Shown in pieces: positions 29,621-31,325 of a stretch of 31,325 nt of DNA. Source of the stretch: a virus; the IMG/VR virus record IMGVR_UViG_3300025645_000289, positions 1 to 31,325 of that record; one strand, 5' to 3'. The position numbers and the translations under genes were made by a program. A model generated the notes under the pieces. That model was not told the origin of the DNA, searched no databases, and was given only the letters and a program-made list of their open reading frames with translations. How positions within the stretch are numbered: position 1 is the stretch's first letter; each line of letters opens with the position of its first letter.

Positions 29621-29649
29621 ATTTTATACCCATTTTTGTATAAAGTAAA
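29621..29649 (-). promoter_or_regulatory. Sigma70-like early promoter (copy 1)
   Basis: On the minus strand -35 TTTACT (29649-29644) and -10 TAAAAT (29626-29621) are 17 bases apart. The full block GTTTACTTTA, a 24-base spacer and CTACATTCAA (29617-29608) recurs at 22970-23013. It lies just after the lysis-gene terminator and before the early operon. Confidence 0.72.
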
Positions 29650-29670
29650 CTATTTTGTTAATTAATAGGC

Positions 29671-29698
29671 AAAAAAAAGCCCCGCGCTTGGCAGGGCT
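29671..29698 (-). terminator. Strong intrinsic terminator after the lysis genes
   Basis: On the minus strand AGCCCTGC pairs with GCGGGGCT (8 bp, one G-T pair) around a 5-base loop CAAGC, followed by eight T. It ends the lysis and tail-chaperone transcript and insulates the early promoter. Confidence 0.85.
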
Positions 29699-29714
29699 AG
29701 TGTTCTATGTGGAA

Positions 29715-30107
29715 CTAGTATGACCAGATAGCAGGGCAAGGGAAGCCATCCTCTTCAGTACAGCCATCTAGGTGGATAAATCGACCTGATCCTTTCTGCT
29801 GAATGCCTATTCTCTGTATACCATGCTTCTGGGCCACTCTAATGATCTCTAAGGCGTTTTCTCCGCTGGCTAGTATATCTACTGCCTTGCCGTGCGTATG
29901 CGCCCCTAAGACCTCTTTACGCGCCTCTATAGGGTGTTCTGGAGATCTGTAAGCAGAAGACAGTGCAAAGCTGAACCCGCACTCTTCGCGGATAGCATTT
30001 AGGGTCTTTAGAAAATCAGGGTCAAAGCCTTCATCGCCAGTGTGTCGGCAGGCCAATTCTTTAGGCTTAAAGTAATTCTTGTCTTCTGTCTTGGATGATT
30101 TAGCCAT
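29715..30107 (-). CDS. Endolysin, peptidase M15-type (DD-/LD-carboxypeptidase fold)
   Basis: This 130-residue single-domain protein has the M15 zinc site. SAYRSPEHP (51-59) is followed by GAHTHGKAVDI, where His70-x-x-G-x-A-x-Asp77 provides two ligands, and FIHLDG (His112, Asp114) gives the third. It should cut the peptide cross-links of peptidoglycan from the cytoplasmic side after holin opening. There is no signal peptide. The gene is coupled to the holin-like gene (shared base at start and stop) and followed by a terminator. Which bond it cuts cannot be told from sequence. Confidence 0.87.
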   Translation of the reverse strand: MAKSSKTEDKNYFKPKELACRHTGDEGFDPDFLKTLNAIREECGFSFALSSAYRSPEHPIEARKEVLGAHTHGKAVDILASGENALEIIRVAQKHGIQRIGIQQKGSGRFIHLDGCTEEDGFPCPAIWSY

Positions 30108-30481
30108 TATTTGCCCTCTATGCTTTTGGTTTTTTCAAAACTGCGTAACCCACCCAGCCCTAAAAGCCCCATCAAGATTGGCATCATTGTGCCAGTGTCA
30201 GCTTGCGGAATTACAACACCTACGCCAGCAGCTAATGGCGAGACTAAAAAGTTGACGGCAAATCCAAGAACGCAGACCCAGCCTGTTGCTGGTCGCCAGC
30301 TACTTTGGAACCAGTTGCCTTTGGCTTCTTCGGTGTTAAGCTTAATCTGTGCCAGTGCAAGTTCCTGCGCATGGCGTTCCGACATTGTTGCAATCTCATG
30401 TGCGATCTTTTGCTTGGTGTCGGCATCAGGTATCCATTTGTCAAGTAATCCAGCTACGGGGGCGATCAGTGCTTGTAACAT
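30107..30481 (-). CDS. Holin-like membrane protein (GTA three-helix holin family)
   Basis: This 124-residue protein starts MLQALIAPVAGLLDKWIPDA and then has a helical Gln/Glu/Ala-rich section. SSWRPATGWVCVLGFAVNF follows, then a hydrophobic VSPLAAGVGVV segment and a last MMPILMGLLGLGGLRSFEK. The S-W-R-P-x-x-G-W motif between helices is the mark of the GTA_holin_3TM family. It probably forms the membrane lesion that lets the M15 enzyme out. Its partner lies directly downstream. The start codon is six bases from the previous stop region with AAGT upstream. Confidence 0.85.
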   Translation of the reverse strand: MLQALIAPVAGLLDKWIPDADTKQKIAHEIATMSERHAQELALAQIKLNTEEAKGNWFQSSWRPATGWVCVLGFAVNFLVSPLAAGVGVVIPQADTGTMMPILMGLLGLGGLRSFEKTKSIEGK

Positions 30482-30482
30482 A

Positions 30483-30665
30483 TCATTCTATCCACTTTGC
30501 TACGGAAAAGACTGCGATGATCATGGGGTACATCATCCACAGCATTTTCTCTAGTTTGTCAAATCGTTGCTTACCATCATCCAGCCTGCGCTCAATGTTC
30601 TGATATCGGATAGCGCATTCTTTCTCATGCGCCTCAAGGCGGGTAATGGTTGTTTCCTTAGCCAT
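30483..30665 (-). CDS. Small coiled-coil membrane protein (haemolysin XhlA-like layout)
   Basis: I prefer ATG 30665 (60 residues, GGAA seven bases upstream); the longer frame to 30704 sits inside the previous gene. Residues 1-38 are a charged coiled coil (AHEKECAIRYQNIERRLDDG). The C-terminal half is a hydrophobic segment (LWMMYPMIIAVFSVAKW). This is the layout of XhlA or T7 gp-like small lysis helpers, with one membrane anchor at the C-terminus. Its place before the holin-like gene supports a lysis-assisting role, perhaps a second holin or antiholin. Confidence 0.65.
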   Translation of the reverse strand: MAKETTITRLEAHEKECAIRYQNIERRLDDGKQRFDKLEKMLWMMYPMIIAVFSVAKWIE

Positions 30666-30666
30666 G

Positions 30667-31113
30667 TTAGTTCCAGAAGTAGTAGATTGCAGCAGCAGTA
30701 GCAATTAGAGCCACAACGCCAATAATGTTTTTAATCATATCATCATTTTTAGACTGCTGGCGCAACTTGGCCAGCCTTTCGCGCTCAAGACGATGCTTAT
30801 TCTGCATCACAGATTTATGCTGGATCGCCAGCATATCTCGCCATACCTGCCGTGGCGTTATTTTCTTTAGCTCTTTTTCGCGTTCGCGTATTTCATTCTT
30901 CGCCCACGCAAGTTCTAGTGCCTGTTCTTGCGTCAACACAGCGTCACCCTGCTTCTGCGCTTCCTCGATATTGTCTACGGCAACTTTAGTTTCGGTGATG
31001 CTTGTGAAAAGTCCAGCAAGGTCAGACAGGTGCGACCCTGACTCTTTTACAGTTTTAATACCTGCGTTAAGAGTCTTGAGTACACCTACTACTGCTGAGA
31101 TTTCTGCAATCAT
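30667..31113 (-). CDS. Coiled-coil protein with C-terminal membrane anchor, unknown
   Basis: In this 148-residue protein the N-terminal half is helical (MIAEISAVVGVLKTLNAGIK, then ESGSHLSDLAGLFTSITE). EQALELAWAKNEIREREKEL and ITPRQVWRDMLAIQHKS lead into a very charged coiled coil. It ends in one membrane helix (IIGVVALIATAAAIYYFW). I remember similar proteins next to lysis genes in aquatic phages, always without function. It could be an inner-membrane spanin-like or holin-controlling protein, but its anchor is at the C-terminus, unlike classical i-spanins. The start overlaps no gene but is two bases from the chaperone stop. Confidence 0.65.
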   Translation of the reverse strand: MIAEISAVVGVLKTLNAGIKTVKESGSHLSDLAGLFTSITETKVAVDNIEEAQKQGDAVLTQEQALELAWAKNEIREREKELKKITPRQVWRDMLAIQHKSVMQNKHRLERERLAKLRQQSKNDDMIKNIIGVVALIATAAAIYYFWN

Positions 31114-31114
31114 A

Positions 31115-31325
31115 TTAGCTGCCTAAAGTTGGCTTAGTGTCTGGGAAGTCTGCCGTGCTGGGCCAGTCGCGTAAAGCTACACGGTAAGTCATGTAAGCTG
31201 CGTGTTGCGGGTGGTCGGTCAGAGGTACTATGTAGTCTGTGCGCTGGAGTTCGCCATCACGCCACTGACGGGCATCTTCTGCTGCTGTAGGCTCTGGTGG
31301 TGTAGGCTCTACCCAAAGCTCGTAA
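31115..31325 (-). CDS. Tail fibre assembly chaperone-like protein, C-terminal part (runs off the window)
   Basis: The 69 visible residues read YELWVEPTPPEPTAAEDARQ, then WRDGELQRTDY, YRVALRDWPSTADFPDT and KPTLGS. This is a clear paralogue of the protein at 208-489 and the same Phage_tail_APC family. Its start lies to the right of the window. It precedes the lysis genes, so tail-fibre genes probably lie just beyond the right edge. Confidence 0.78.
   Translation of the reverse strand, partial: YELWVEPTPPEPTAAEDARQWRDGELQRTDYIVPLTDHPQHAAYMTYRVALRDWPSTADFPDTKPTLGS

Noticed and set aside
1-31325. Direct circular closure of the window
   Set aside because: Joining position 31325 to 1 would end the left fibre frame after five codons and would leave the right chaperone gene without a start, so some sequence is missing between the ends.

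Overview
This window is most of the genome of a tailed double-stranded DNA phage with a long non-contractile tail (siphovirus-like). Every gene I can support is on the minus strand, so the window reads from right to left. It has large and small terminase subunits, a portal, a Mu F-like head protein, a scaffold, a capsid protein, a tail tube, a frameshifted tail chaperone, a tape measure and a lambda J-like tip, but no tail sheath or contractile baseplate. NinB and NinG relatives, a tail tip of the lambda/GTA type and an M15 endolysin point to a Gram-negative, probably proteobacterial host. The fibre genes read like those of aquatic environmental phages, but that is recall and not a database match. 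I see no integrase, excisionase, DNA polymerase, helicase, tRNA or CRISPR array.

Layout in transcription order (right to left). (1) 31325-29671: the end of a tail-fibre chaperone paralogue, a coiled-coil membrane protein, a small membrane protein, a three-helix holin-like protein and an M15 endolysin, closed by a strong intrinsic terminator. (2) 29650-27345: a sigma70-like promoter, two small early proteins, then a recombination set (Sak-type annealing protein, YqaJ/lambda-type exonuclease, SSB-like protein) and a small helix-turn-helix regulator. (3) 27344-27030: a repeat-rich non-coding control region with a candidate promoter overlapping a palindrome. (4) 27029-23065: a small protein, a PD-(D/E)XK-like nuclease, a possible replication accessory protein, NinB-like, an HTH-metallophosphoesterase, a zinc-ribbon protein, DUF3310 and NinG-like. 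(5) 23012-21730: a second copy of the promoter, then several small proteins (two with membrane segments), a structured non-coding stretch and a terminator. (6) 21499-19633: an acidic protein, a ParB-domain protein and an ABC ATPase-GNAT fusion. (7) 19630-11899: packaging, head, connector, tail tube and tail chaperone genes. (8) 11906-1: tape measure, tip proteins, an inserted GNAT, and a long array of fibre and adhesin genes ending with a fibre chaperone and a truncated fibre gene.

The most interesting candidate system is the pair at 19633-21245, a ParB/sulfiredoxin-fold protein and an AT-rich ABC ATPase fused to a GNAT acyltransferase, translationally coupled and directly before the terminase genes. 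One reading is that it is a Mom-like DNA base-modification or DNA-marking system acting just before packaging; this is inference. Other notable points are a GGGAAAC -1 frameshift site at the end of the tail chaperone gene, two promoters sharing sequence on both sides of a 24-nt spacer, recurrent GC-rich intercistronic hairpins, an EF-hand loop in a head-tail connector, and at least six small genes under 60 codons.
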